Positions 7,662-16,857 of a stretch of DNA of 37,757 bases are shown piece after piece. The stretch comes from Pseudomonadales bacterium. GTDB taxonomy: Bacteria > Pseudomonadota > Gammaproteobacteria > Pseudomonadales > Azotimanducaceae. A model generated the notes under the pieces. That model was not told the origin of the DNA and did not search any database. It worked only from the letters and a program-made list of their open reading frames with translations. Position numbers and translations under genes: made by a program. Position 1 is the stretch's first letter, and every line of letters begins with the position of its first letter. The stretch is from positions 1 through 37,757 of the forward strand of contig JANQFF010000456.1 in the NCBI GenBank assembly GCA_028277965.1, in the 5' to 3' direction.

Positions 7662-8489
7662 TCAGTCCGCCGCGCAGAATTTCTGGTGAACGATGTATCC
7701 CTCGTAGCGATCGGGGCTGACAGTAAACGGTAAACCCGCGGAATCCAGGGCCTGTTTGACGGTCTCCAACCCGGTGGCGGAGTGATGTGCCTGAACGTGA
7801 CCTGCCAGGCTGTCCCGCGCGTGCTCTCGTAGAGGCGCCAATGATTCAGCCAGGGTTGCGCCGTCCTCAACCGGCAACGTCATGAACAGACGTAACTCGT
7901 CTCTCCGGTCCGGGTGAAAGAACGAAACAAATGTTACGGTCGTCAGCGTATCAGCGATCGTGTCGATCATATCCACACAATCCGCTGCGCGATCCGGGTC
8001 CACGTTCAACCCGAGGGAGACCAGTGCCAACTCTTCCTGGCGAGCAGTCTCCGCGACATCCTGATCAAAGGTTTTTAACCGCAGGGTTGCCAGTGGCCTT
8101 GCTCGTGGGTCCGCATGAAAAACAGCATGCACGATATCACTCTCGGGCCTTGGTCCGATCCAGAATATGCGTATGTGCTCACGCCCAACGCTTGTCCAGA
8201 GGCGTGTCAGACCTTCTACAAGTTCCTCGGTTTTGCCATGGTCGCGAAAAGAGTCAGGTGTGAGATACAACTCAATGGATTCCGTGCTGAAAGAAAGCGG
8301 CCAGGTGCTCCGGTATACGTCCGTCAGACGTTCATCAATCCGAAAGCAGTACGTTGCAACATCCGGGGTAGCGCGTCCCGTGCCGATCGCACATGAACGG
8401 TAACACTCAAGGCTCTTGATCGCCTCGTCCAGGTTCGGTCGTACGTTTTCTGCATACAACAGGAAAGCGTCCGGGTAAGAATTGCTCAT
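7662..8489 (-). CDS. Unrecognised 275-aa protein, first gene of esterase/hydratase operon
   Basis: The frame opens with ATG at 8489 (MSNSYPDAFLLYAENVRP) and ends one base before the downstream esterase ATG. I do not recognise a family. It has no signal peptide or membrane helix and is acidic overall. Two halves of similar length alternate predicted helices and strands (for example ATYCFRIDERL and TTVTFVSFFHP), which could reflect a pseudo-duplicated alpha-beta fold, but this is weak. Neighbours are an HSL esterase, a MaoC hydratase and a crotonase, all coupled, so a role in degrading the same ester or CoA substrate is the best inference. It is a good candidate for a new enzyme or a substrate-binding protein. 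Confidence 0.75.
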   Translation of the reverse strand: MSNSYPDAFLLYAENVRPNLDEAIKSLECYRSCAIGTGRATPDVATYCFRIDERLTDVYRSTWPLSFSTESIELYLTPDSFRDHGKTEELVEGLTRLWTSVGREHIRIFWIGPRPESDIVHAVFHADPRARPLATLRLKTFDQDVAETARQEELALVSLGLNVDPDRAADCVDMIDTIADTLTTVTFVSFFHPDRRDELRLFMTLPVEDGATLAESLAPLREHARDSLAGHVQAHHSATGLETVKQALDSAGLPFTVSPDRYEGYIVHQKFCAAD

Positions 8490-8586
8490 TGCACACCGCT
8501 AAAGCCTCATGGTCCCAGCGTAGAGCAATGGCTGTAGGTTAAGGCGAGCGAAAAACGACATCCCTCCAGGCAAAACGGGACGTGAT

Positions 8587-9648
8587 TCAGCGATTGTGCT
8601 GGGCGCGATATTCGGATGGGGTAATGCCGGTCCATCGAACGTAGGCGCGGGTGAAGTCTGCGGGTTCCCAGAAACCTACTCTCTCAGCGATGCTCGATAC
8701 TGGCAGTTCTGAACCCCGCAGCAGCTGGTCTGCCATCCGGCGCCTGACCTTGTCCTTCAGGTCCTGGAAGGTTGTGTTTTCCTTGTGCAATCGCCGCGAG
8801 ATTGTCCGGGGACTCGCGTAGAGCATATCCGCGAGGACCTGTAGCGTTGGCGTATGTGAACCTTCCTCGTACAAGTCGACCAACAGCTGTTCTATCTTGC
8901 GTGCGAGGGATTGTTCGCTGCCCGGTATCTCAAACCAATCCGCGTATTGGTCAACGAAATCTCCACCGCGCAACTCCGCCTCGGTCCTGATAACCGGCAG
9001 TTTCAGAACATCGCGGTCGAAGCAGAGTGCTCCGGAGTCCTCGTCGAATTCGATGGGGCAATCGAACAGCAGGGTGTAATCCACAGGCTCGTCGGGCTCG
9101 GTGGATTGGAACCGGATTCTCTTGAGTGGAATGCGCTGACCAACCAGCCAGCAGAGAAATTTGTAGAACCAGTAGGTTTCGAGCCAGTACAGGATGTGCG
9201 GTTCGAACCCTTCCACGAGCCCTCTGACCCGCATCAGGAGTTCGACGTCATCGTCCAGTAGCTGCTGTTTCAGGTCGACGTCAGTCCTGAACGCATCGAC
9301 AAAGACACATATCTGCTTGAGCGCTTCGCCGAAAGTTCCGCAGTTCACAGCGGCAACACCGACGAGATAACCGGCACGTTGCTTGTTGCCGTTGTCCATA
9401 AAGCCGAGATAGGTGTCGTTCATGATCTCAGCAGCGGCAACATACAGTCGCTGCATCTGTACCCCATCGATACTAGCCTCGGGGTCGTCATAGACGGCTG
9501 GGTCGATGTCGGCAGCTTTCAGGATGGTATGGGGATCGAAGCCCTTCTGAACGGCACCCTGCAGGCACCCGCGTATGTAGTACGCGCCCAGGCGGCCGGG
9601 CTCGTCGCAGTGCCCGGCTTCTTGCTGGCCTGTGACTTTTTTCCCCAT
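8587..9648 (-). CDS. AraC family transcriptional regulator
   Basis: A 353-aa regulator from the ATG at 9648; a GTG at 9693 would add 15 residues. The N-terminal two thirds match the arabinose-binding-like domain of OruR/ArgR-type AraC proteins (start RLGAYYIRGCLQGAVQKGFD). The C-terminal 100 residues hold two helix-turn-helix units: LQVLADMLYASPRTISRRLH and VSSIAERVGFWEPADFTRAY, ending with the TGITPSEYR signature. It is a DNA-binding activator or repressor that probably senses a small molecule. It is divergent from the spinster-type MFS gene at 9765, the most likely target. The leftward operon ending at 5030 is another possible target. Confidence 0.9.
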   Translation of the reverse strand: MGKKVTGQQEAGHCDEPGRLGAYYIRGCLQGAVQKGFDPHTILKAADIDPAVYDDPEASIDGVQMQRLYVAAAEIMNDTYLGFMDNGNKQRAGYLVGVAAVNCGTFGEALKQICVFVDAFRTDVDLKQQLLDDDVELLMRVRGLVEGFEPHILYWLETYWFYKFLCWLVGQRIPLKRIRFQSTEPDEPVDYTLLFDCPIEFDEDSGALCFDRDVLKLPVIRTEAELRGGDFVDQYADWFEIPGSEQSLARKIEQLLVDLYEEGSHTPTLQVLADMLYASPRTISRRLHKENTTFQDLKDKVRRRMADQLLRGSELPVSSIAERVGFWEPADFTRAYVRWTGITPSEYRAQHNR

Positions 9649-9764
9649 GGCCCGATTCTCCACCCTGAACGCGCCTGCCGCAACTCGCGTCACAAATTGC
9701 TGGGGGACCTGTCTGCGAATGCTCTGGGTAGAAGGCTCAGGAGCGATGATGATGGAGGCGTTTT

Positions 9765-11114
9765 TTGTATCAGGGCGCTATGAACAACCTGCAGGCGGTT
9801 GTCGGACAGGAACAGGCTGAAACGATCGGGCGTACAGCCCGACGACTGGCTATGGCAGTCATCTTCATGACGGCGATGCTGAACTATGCAGACCGGTGGC
9901 TCTTTTCGGTCGTTCTCGAGCCGATCAAACAGGAGTTTGGGGCGAGCGACACGGTCATGGGCCTGCTGACCGGCCCAGCGTTTGCGATTCTGTACGCGAC
10001 ACTTGGACTGCCCCTGGCAAGACTCGCTGACCGGTGGAATCGGCGGACCATAGTCGTGGTGGCGCTGGCGACGTGGAGTGCGATGACAGCGTTGTGCGGG
10101 ATGGCAGCCAATTTTGTGCAGTTGTTTCTGGCCCGGGTCGGGGTGGGTGTCGGAGAGGCGGGTGCCACGCCTCCGTCCCAGTCACTGATTGCTGACTACT
10201 ACGACGAAACGGAGCGGACCGGGGCGCTTGCCATCTTCGGTCTGGGACCCGTGGCAGGAGGTCTTCTTGCGGGCATGGTTGGAGGCTACCTCGCGGAAGC
10301 AAATGGCTGGCGCACAGCTTTGATCGTCTTTGGCCTGAGCGGCATTGGCGTTGCGTTCATAGCCAGGTTCCTTCTGGTGGAGCCCCGCGGGAAACCCGCT
10401 TTCCCTCCGCTTTCCGAGCTCGCGAACCAGTTTGCCGGCACCGCCATGGGTATCTGGAAACGTCGTGCCTTTGTGCACGTGGTTGCGGGGAGCACGCTCG
10501 CGAGTTTTCTGATGTACGGCGTTTTTGTATGGGCCATCGCGTTTGTACTCAGGACCTATGAGGGGGTTTCGCTCGCCAGCGTTTCACAGCAGATCTCCAT
10601 CATTCAGGCGATCACAGGTGCGCTGGCGGTATTAGTGAGCGGATATGTCGGAAACCGGCTGGTAAGACGGGATATACGGTATCTCAGCCGGTTTTGTGGG
10701 CTATCAGTGCTGATCAGCTTTCCGTTCTACGTGCTGCACTACCTGGCGCCGACGTTTGAGTTTTTCCTGGCGATGCTGCCCCTGGCGCTCTTTTTCTTCG
10801 CTATGACCACGTCACCTGCGCTGACGCTCACGCACGCTGTGCTGGCCGACAACGAACGCGCGCTGGGTATTGCCATTGTGCTGTTCATCGCCAACATTCT
10901 CGGTATGGGGCTTGGGCCCCTGGCGACGGGTATGGCTTCAGATCTCCTGGCTGGCTACTTTGGTGATCGCTCGCTGCAGGCGGCACTTGTAGTATTCCTG
11001 CTGGTGCTGCCGTGGTCGGCGTGGCACTTCTGGCGGTCAGGTAAATACGTGCTGGCGGACTCAGCGGAAGCTAGCGGGAAAGTCAGTGATAAAGATGAGA
11101 GGAGCGAGGAATGA
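9765..11114 (+). CDS. Spinster-type MFS transporter
   Basis: A 449-aa inner-membrane protein with about 12 hydrophobic helices. LNYADRW at the first helix and the GLPLARLADRWNRR loop (motif A region), followed by LFLARVGVGVGEAG, mark the spinster-like MFS group common in degraders of hydrophobic compounds. I accept the TTG at 9765 as start because GGAGG lies 6 nt upstream; the ATG at 9780 has no ribosome site. The substrate may be an organic acid or lipid-like compound (inference). It is paralogous to the transporter at 20091. Its 3' end overlaps a truncated Tat-signal ORF by ATGA, so it was once followed by an exported enzyme. Confidence 0.88.
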   Translation: MYQGAMNNLQAVVGQEQAETIGRTARRLAMAVIFMTAMLNYADRWLFSVVLEPIKQEFGASDTVMGLLTGPAFAILYATLGLPLARLADRWNRRTIVVVALATWSAMTALCGMAANFVQLFLARVGVGVGEAGATPPSQSLIADYYDETERTGALAIFGLGPVAGGLLAGMVGGYLAEANGWRTALIVFGLSGIGVAFIARFLLVEPRGKPAFPPLSELANQFAGTAMGIWKRRAFVHVVAGSTLASFLMYGVFVWAIAFVLRTYEGVSLASVSQQISIIQAITGALAVLVSGYVGNRLVRRDIRYLSRFCGLSVLISFPFYVLHYLAPTFEFFLAMLPLALFFFAMTTSPALTLTHAVLADNERALGIAIVLFIANILGMGLGPLATGMASDLLAGYFGDRSLQAALVVFLLVLPWSAWHFWRSGKYVLADSAEASGKVSDKDERSEE

Positions 11115-11296
11115 CAGTAAATCGACGGCAATTTGTAGTGGGGACAGCGCTCGCGCCCGTACCTCTCACTCTGTTACCAAGGGTGTATGGTCGAGAGCCT
11201 GCGAAAGGTGAGACGCCTTTTGTTGCCCTTAAAGCCCTCGGCGAGTGCTGGAAGATAGTTCCTCAGTCGCTGTTCGTACCGCCGTCGAGGCCGTAG
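11111..11296 (+). pseudogene. Truncated Tat-signal ORF (gene remnant)
   Basis: A 61-codon ORF starting MTVNRRQFVVGTALAPVP: a good twin-arginine signal with a hydrophobic segment and a likely cleavage region near residue 27. The ATG overlaps the MFS stop as ATGA, so translation coupling is intact. After roughly 27 more residues the frame stops at 11296, running antisense into the last codons of the carboxylesterase on the other strand. A Tat signal with so little mature protein is not a functional exported enzyme. The simplest reading is a gene cut off by a rearrangement or deletion that placed the convergent esterase gene here. A genuine tiny Tat protein is less likely. Confidence 0.5.
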
Positions 11297-12732
11297 GCGC
11301 CGAGGACGTTGTCGTCATCCAGGCGGTGCTCGACACGGGGTTCTGCGCCGAGCACCAGGGTTGCCCGGGTATCAGGGTTGTAGGCAGGCCAGTCTGGCAA
11401 ACCAGGAACCTCCGGGCTGCCGGTACGGATGAATTCTGCCAGTGTTGCTGACCACTTGGCTGCGATTGTCCGATTCGTGGTGTTGTTGCGATAAAACGCG
11501 CGCATTTCGCCGTCTCCCACCTCAGGGTCCAGCCCGTTGAACGCAAAGACCACGTCGGAGCCGTGGGTGGGTCCCCAGGGATGCTCCGTTGGAACGTCCC
11601 AGAGGTAGAGCCAGGCGGAATGACCGATTCGGGCAAGCGCATCGACAGAACGCAGCGCTGATGCCCTGAAAAAGTCGTAGATCGCCCGATCCAGGCGTTG
11701 TACCGCATTCAGTTCAACTGACATCTGATCGAGCAAGGCCGTATACCGCTCCGGTTTTCCGCCACTGGTCATGGGCGACAGACCCATTTCGAACAGGCGC
11801 AGTCCATCTTCGTTGTCGCCGATGACCTGGGTCAGCATGGGGCCCTCGTTGCTGGTGGAACCGGCAATCATCGGTACGGGATTGACGGAGGCAGCAATCG
11901 CCTCCGCAGCCGGCTTGACGACTATCTTGCCGTCGACACAGGCAAGTCCGCCGATACCGGCATCCGTCTGCATTTTGAAAATCTCTTCACCGGTCAGGGA
12001 CAGAAGATGTGCCAGAAACGCCTCTTCGCTCATCTTCAGGAAGCTGGCGAAGGGGGTCACAACGTCGGGTGGCGCGTGGCTGACCTCGGCAGGGCTGATT
12101 GCAATAGACTGGTGAAACAGGCCTTTCGCAGCCGGTGCGCCCATGAGTGCAAGCACACTCCCGCCACCCGCGCTCCCCCCGCAAATGGTGACCTTCCCAG
12201 GGTTCCCGCCATAGCTCGCAATGTTGGCCTGGACCCAACGCAGCGCTTCCATCTGATCCTGAAATCCTATGCTCGCACTGCCCGCGTATTCTTCGCCAAA
12301 CCGGCTCAGGTCGAGAAATCCGAGCATCCCGATACGGTAGTTCATGGCGACTACGACAACATCATAAGCTTTTGCGAATCGCAGAGGATCGAAGTCGTTG
12401 GCAGACCCCTGGAGGTACCCGCCCCCATGTATCCACACGAGCACAGGACGGTTCCTGCTGTCAGGTGAAGGCGTGTGGACATTCAGGTACAGGCAATCTT
12501 CGCTCAGTTCGCCAGGTATCTCTCCAACACCCAGGCTTTCCGGGAGGGGAGGCTGGAAAGCCCGGTTGGGGTAAATGGATCCATCGCGTGTTCCCTCCCA
12601 GGCCCCATGGGGTACGGGCGCGCGCCACCTTAGATCGCCGATGGGTGGTTTAGCGTAAGGGATGCCTCGGAACGATACGACGCCATCCAACTCGACACCG
12701 GATATGGTTCCCTGGGGTGTGTTTATCTGCAC
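11263..12732 (-). CDS. Type-B carboxylesterase with GGSAGG elbow
   Basis: About 489 aa from the GTG at 12732, preceded by AGAGG at 7 nt; a GTG at 12756 without ribosome site would add 8 residues. COesterase features: SFRGIPYAKPPIGDLRW near the N-terminus, EDCLYLNVH, the WIHGGGYLQGS oxyanion segment, NYRIGMLGFL, a nucleophile elbow TICGGSAGGGS, the acid Glu in STSNEGPM and the histidine in GPTHGSDVVF. The residue before the catalytic Ser is Gly instead of the usual Glu. It should hydrolyse esters in the cytoplasm. It diverges from the TonB-dependent receptor, so the receptor may import the ester it cleaves. Its 3' end overlaps the Tat remnant on the other strand. Confidence 0.88.
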   Translation of the reverse strand: MQINTPQGTISGVELDGVVSFRGIPYAKPPIGDLRWRAPVPHGAWEGTRDGSIYPNRAFQPPLPESLGVGEIPGELSEDCLYLNVHTPSPDSRNRPVLVWIHGGGYLQGSANDFDPLRFAKAYDVVVVAMNYRIGMLGFLDLSRFGEEYAGSASIGFQDQMEALRWVQANIASYGGNPGKVTICGGSAGGGSVLALMGAPAAKGLFHQSIAISPAEVSHAPPDVVTPFASFLKMSEEAFLAHLLSLTGEEIFKMQTDAGIGGLACVDGKIVVKPAAEAIAASVNPVPMIAGSTSNEGPMLTQVIGDNEDGLRLFEMGLSPMTSGGKPERYTALLDQMSVELNAVQRLDRAIYDFFRASALRSVDALARIGHSAWLYLWDVPTEHPWGPTHGSDVVFAFNGLDPEVGDGEMRAFYRNNTTNRTIAAKWSATLAEFIRTGSPEVPGLPDWPAYNPDTRATLVLGAEPRVEHRLDDDNVLGAYGLDGGTNSD

Positions 12733-12944
12733 GCTGCTGCCTCTTTCAACCGCCACGAGAGCTTAACCGCGCAAGTCCCATCAGCGTACCCGACAAATTC
12801 GCCACGTGAGTGTGTAAATCCCGCCACAAAACGGATCAGGTCATACGTCTTGTTTTGCTTCCTGACTTGGCGTGCTTTCCCATGGCGAGTTCTGACCGCA
12901 TTCCCCACATTACGTTTAAGGCAAACAGGCCCGAGGAGAGAACC

Positions 12945-15044
12945 ATGCGGGATCGGGGTATTCACGTCTTATCGGTATGCGCCACGCTGGCGTTGCTGTT
13001 CACCGGACACCTGGCTTTCGGCCAAACAGCTGACTCAAGTGCTGACGACGAACCCATCGAGGAAATTATCGTCACGGCGCTTAAGCGGGAAACCAAGCTG
13101 CTGGAAACACCACTTGCCGTTTCCGCGTTTACGGGAGATGAGCTTGAACGGATTGGTGCGGACGGGTTGGAGGAGTTTCTGCAGTTTGCCCCGGGTGTTT
13201 CTTTTGACCGTAGTGTCGATGGTCAGCAGAGGATCTACATCCGTGGTCTGGCGTCCATCTTTGGCAACTCGCCCATCGGCTTCTACATCGATGAAGTTCC
13301 GTTCACTGCACTGACGGTGACCCTCACACCCGATCTCAGGGCCTGGGATCTCGAGCGTGTGGAGGTCCTGCGTGGACCACAGGGGACGCTATATGGTGCG
13401 AGTTCTCTTGGCGGCACAATTCGAACGCTGACGAATGACCCTGTTCACAATGAATTCCAGGCCAAGGTTGACCTGTCCTATTCAGACACGGATGACGGGG
13501 GCAACAACCAGGGGTTGAAAGCGGCAGTCAACATACCGCTGATCGATGACACACTGAGCTTGCGCCTGGCGGCGACAGATGAAGCCTACGATGGATGGAT
13601 CGATTCGGTGAAACCGCTAACGGGTGTAAACGAAGACGATCTGAATGAATTTGACGTGACCACGGCCCGGGCAAAACTCCTCTGGACGGTCACAGATCGC
13701 GCTGATGTGGTCCTTGGGTGGTGGAATACGGATTCCAAGGCTGATGCCGGGAACCTCGCTGACGATACATTCTCAACCAACAACCTGCTTAACCCTCACC
13801 AGACACTCGATGTGGAAAGTAACCTCTTCAGTGCCAAGGTAACGGTTGATCTGGACTGGGCGACCCTGACGAGCTCGACTTCAGTTCTCGACTACGAGTC
13901 AGGGACTGACTTTGTGGACTTTGCGCCGGGTTTCAGCACCACCGATATCGAAATCACGAGCCAGGAGTTTCGGCTGACATCCGACGACGACGGCGACCTG
14001 TTCTGGAACGTGGGGTTGATTTATATCGACAACGAGACGTTTATCGATTTCTTCTTCAATCTTCCCGGTTTTTTCGTCAATCAGTCGACCCAGGACAACG
14101 ACTCGGAGTCTTACGCGGTTTATGGCGAAGTCACCTACGCACTAACCGATACACTCGATGCGACGTTTGGACTGCGCTACTACAACGACGAGGTTACGCG
14201 GAACGACACCCAGTTTCTTGTCGCGCAGCCCGAGATCGAAAACAAGTACATCGACTGGAGTCCGCGCTTCAACCTGGCATGGAATTTCGATGAAGGACGT
14301 CTCTTGTACGGGACAATCTCAAAGGGATTCCGCAGTGGATTGACACAGCCCTCGATCGCGCTGGCCGCTGCTGGATTTATTGGAATTGGTATAGATGATG
14401 GCGTCGACTCCGAAGATGCCTGGAACTACGAAATTGGCACAAAGCTCGTGCTTGCAGATGGCAAAGTGACGTTCGACGCCGTGGCGTACTACATCGACTG
14501 GAGTGACTTGCAGGCGCAGGTTCTGCTGAACCCCGTTGTATTTGCATTTGTTAACGCGGGGGACGCAGAAGGCATGGGACTGGAGGTTGTCACAAGCTGG
14601 CGTGCAACCGATAACCTGACGTTTACCGTCAGCGGAAATATCAACGACACAACTTACTCCGACACGGTGACAGATACTTTTGGGCGGGTCATATTTGATG
14701 ACGGGGACCAGCTCCAGTTTGTGCCCGAATATACAGTGACCGCTGCGGTGGACTACATGCATCCCTTCGATAACGGGTGGCGAGCGGTGGCGCGGGCGAG
14801 TGTTGAAGCGGTAGGGGACCGCAGCACCACGGACGACTCCCTGACATCTGTAGACGGCGATAGCAGCACGCGCTTCAATCTTCGCGTAGGTGCCGAAAAC
14901 AACACGTGGGGGATTTATCTCTTCGCTGAAAACCTCGGCGATGACGACAACCGGATCAACCCGGCTGGAACGGCGCTGGCTCGTGGATACGCGTCACGCT
15001 ATAGACCGCGCACAATTGGGCTAAATCTCCGATTTGACTACTAA
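12945..15044 (+). CDS. TonB-dependent receptor
   Basis: A 699-aa outer-membrane receptor. The ATG at 12945 follows GAGGAGA; an in-frame extension from 12810 is rejected because the signal peptide starts here. Residues 1-26 form the signal peptide (ending HLAFG). A TonB-box-like EEIIVTA occurs at 39-45. The plug follows with YIRGLASIFGNSPIGFYID and VEVLRGPQGTLYGASSLGGT, each a signature of the plug domain. The remainder is a beta-barrel with many alternating strands and a C-terminal aromatic (GLNLRFDY). It belongs to the large family that imports siderophores, sugars or hydrophobic substrates; no Fur box is seen upstream, so a carbon-source role next to the esterase is more likely. Confidence 0.92.
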   Translation: MRDRGIHVLSVCATLALLFTGHLAFGQTADSSADDEPIEEIIVTALKRETKLLETPLAVSAFTGDELERIGADGLEEFLQFAPGVSFDRSVDGQQRIYIRGLASIFGNSPIGFYIDEVPFTALTVTLTPDLRAWDLERVEVLRGPQGTLYGASSLGGTIRTLTNDPVHNEFQAKVDLSYSDTDDGGNNQGLKAAVNIPLIDDTLSLRLAATDEAYDGWIDSVKPLTGVNEDDLNEFDVTTARAKLLWTVTDRADVVLGWWNTDSKADAGNLADDTFSTNNLLNPHQTLDVESNLFSAKVTVDLDWATLTSSTSVLDYESGTDFVDFAPGFSTTDIEITSQEFRLTSDDDGDLFWNVGLIYIDNETFIDFFFNLPGFFVNQSTQDNDSESYAVYGEVTYALTDTLDATFGLRYYNDEVTRNDTQFLVAQPEIENKYIDWSPRFNLAWNFDEGRLLYGTISKGFRSGLTQPSIALAAAGFIGIGIDDGVDSEDAWNYEIGTKLVLADGKVTFDAVAYYIDWSDLQAQVLLNPVVFAFVNAGDAEGMGLEVVTSWRATDNLTFTVSGNINDTTYSDTVTDTFGRVIFDDGDQLQFVPEYTVTAAVDYMHPFDNGWRAVARASVEAVGDRSTTDDSLTSVDGDSSTRFNLRVGAENNTWGIYLFAENLGDDDNRINPAGTALARGYASRYRPRTIGLNLRFDY

Positions 15045-15060
15045 ACTGGAGATATCCCGG

Positions 15061-15810
15061 CTATTGAGGCCGAGGCTTCAATAGAAGCTGGACCTCGATG
15101 CACAATCCCGGCAGCAGGCGCCCAAGCCTCCGGTTGAAGCGATACCACCACGCGTAGTTCTCCAGGCGACGCAATAGTCCACCTGAGACGATGCGAAAGC
15201 CGTAAGCAGATTCTTCTTCAAATGCGTCCGCAAGGTCGCGACGGATCGATTTCAATGAATACGTCTGGATATGCTCCGAGCCACCGAGACCGTGACGTTC
15301 CACGTGGCGTCGCCGCAATCGGGCAACGGGTTCGGGAAAAATGGGTACACCGCAGACGAATAGGCCATCCGGGCGCAGGACGCGCCTCACTTCCCTCATT
15401 ACCCGTTCGGGGTGGTTGAGGTGTTCGAGGAGTTGCTCGCAGACAACCACGTCGAGGCTGTCGTCAGCGAAGTCCAGACCCGCTTCGGCATCACCCTGTC
15501 GGATATCCCACGGGTTGTTGGCGTACACATCGTCGTGGCGCCCGGGCTCGAGGTCTAAGCCGACAAAATCGAAACGCTGGTCCAGTCCTTCTGCCTGCAG
15601 GTACAGGAAGGTACGCCCAAAACCGGCACCGATATCCAGCAGCTGAAACTTTCGGCCCGCGTCTTCGCGGGTTTGTATCCATTGCTGCACCGCTTCGACC
15701 ATGGCCGGATACCTTGCAAGGCGCAGGCGGTACTTGACCCTCGCAGGTTCCACGCCGAATGCCCACACGTCTTTACCAGGTCTGTATAGAACGAACAAAT
15801 TAGCTCCCAA
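15061..15810 (-). CDS. Class I SAM-dependent methyltransferase
   Basis: Up to 249 aa. The glycine-rich SAM-binding motif I reads LLDIGAGFGRTFLYL (about 57-71), followed by the acidic motif II FVGLDLEPG, then DDSLDVVVCEQLLEHLNHPE with the EHL post-motif and VLRPDGLFVCGVP. This is the Methyltransf_11-type fold; the acceptor is unknown. The frame opens with TTG at 15810; a TTG at 15798 with GGGAG 5 nt upstream is an equally good start, so the N-terminus is uncertain. It diverges from the sulfotransferase at 16039, which together suggests modification of a surface glycan or secondary metabolite, though this is only context. Confidence 0.82.
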   Translation of the reverse strand: MGANLFVLYRPGKDVWAFGVEPARVKYRLRLARYPAMVEAVQQWIQTREDAGRKFQLLDIGAGFGRTFLYLQAEGLDQRFDFVGLDLEPGRHDDVYANNPWDIRQGDAEAGLDFADDSLDVVVCEQLLEHLNHPERVMREVRRVLRPDGLFVCGVPIFPEPVARLRRRHVERHGLGGSEHIQTYSLKSIRRDLADAFEEESAYGFRIVSGGLLRRLENYAWWYRFNRRLGRLLPGLCIEVQLLLKPRPQ

Positions 15811-16038
15811 TCCCGAGGGGGATTGTACGCTCGATGGAGACGATCGTGCTCGATCACGAGTGATTGAGCGAACTATCCGTTCAACTTCACGTTTTTTCCC
15901 TCACACTTATGAGAAAATCCGCGGGAATGGGTCTGTGCGGGCTGAAGTCAGCCGATCCATCGAAGGCGTCGCTCGGGCAGGCGTGCAGAAATGGAGCATG
16001 CGCCGAGGGACGGGCAATAATCAGTAAGGTGGCAAAGG

Positions 16039-16857
16039 ATGACTATCGAGACTACGGAGAAAACACGTTACCTGGTCATGGGGTATTCCCGCTCGGGGAC
16101 GTCCGTGACCAATCAGATTATTTCGCGCCACCCCAATGCATGTTCATTCGTTGGCGAGTTGAAGCCTTCGCCGTTTTTCCAGCATGGGTTCAACATTTTT
16201 TGTCACGGGAAAGCCGCCCGCGAAGAAGCCAAAGAGTATCCGGCTCTTTTCGATGCGCTGACCCTCATCAACTCTGACGAGAACACCAACGTCCACGGTG
16301 CCAAGATTGCCTGTAACTCGCCGGTCGCGGCCGGATGGATCGTCGACGTACTGCGAGAGTACCTGCCGGACGTCAAAGTGATAGTGACCAAAAGAACGGA
16401 CCTGGTGGCCCTGATGGGCAGCAGCATCCACGGGGCCAAAACGGGCGTCATGCATTCGTGGAACAAGGGGTTCGACGGCCGCAAGATTCATTCGGTAAAG
16501 ATTGGACGGGCGGATCTGATCGTTTTCATGCGGTGGGTCCACCGGCTGAACGCGGTGTTTGATCAACTGAAAGAGACACATTCGGTCCTGGAGCTGGAAT
16601 ACGAAAAGCTGAGCGGTGACATTCCCGGTGTGGCGCAGGAGATGTTTCGCTTCCTGGGCCTCCCTGAAATCGAGCCGACCTGGGTCACGTCTGAAAAGGT
16701 CACGCCGCCTCCCGGAGAATACATCAGGAATTACGAAGCGCTGAGCGAATTACAGCGCCAATACGAGAACGGTGAGCTCTCTCCGACATCGATAAAGGTA
16801 GCGCGAGCATTCTCTTATGCGGAGTCGCGCTTCAAGCGTCTGAGTTTCAGAAGCTGA
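16039..16857 (+). CDS. Sulfotransferase family protein
   Basis: A 272-aa protein; ATG at 16039 is preceded by AAGGTGG. The 5'-phosphosulfate loop YSRSGTS (16-22) lies right after the first strand (RYLVMG), and a VKVIVTKRTDLVALMGSS segment (about 110-127) gives the 3'-phosphate-binding strand and helix. These are the two PAPS-binding motifs of sulfotransferases. A further LELEYEKLSGDIP block near residue 195 is also family-like. It would transfer sulfate from PAPS to a hydroxyl or amine of a carbohydrate, lipid or small molecule in the cytoplasm. It diverges from the methyltransferase gene; downstream is a structured non-coding stretch. Confidence 0.85.
   Translation: MTIETTEKTRYLVMGYSRSGTSVTNQIISRHPNACSFVGELKPSPFFQHGFNIFCHGKAAREEAKEYPALFDALTLINSDENTNVHGAKIACNSPVAAGWIVDVLREYLPDVKVIVTKRTDLVALMGSSIHGAKTGVMHSWNKGFDGRKIHSVKIGRADLIVFMRWVHRLNAVFDQLKETHSVLELEYEKLSGDIPGVAQEMFRFLGLPEIEPTWVTSEKVTPPPGEYIRNYEALSELQRQYENGELSPTSIKVARAFSYAESRFKRLSFRS

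Noticed and set aside
12757-12944. Gap between the carboxylesterase and TonB receptor, checked for operators
   Set aside because: No palindrome or Fur box and no convincing promoter pair could be identified.
15864-16277. 137-codon ORF overlapping the sulfotransferase start
   Set aside because: It lacks a ribosome site and runs in the wrong frame over the conserved PAPS loop.
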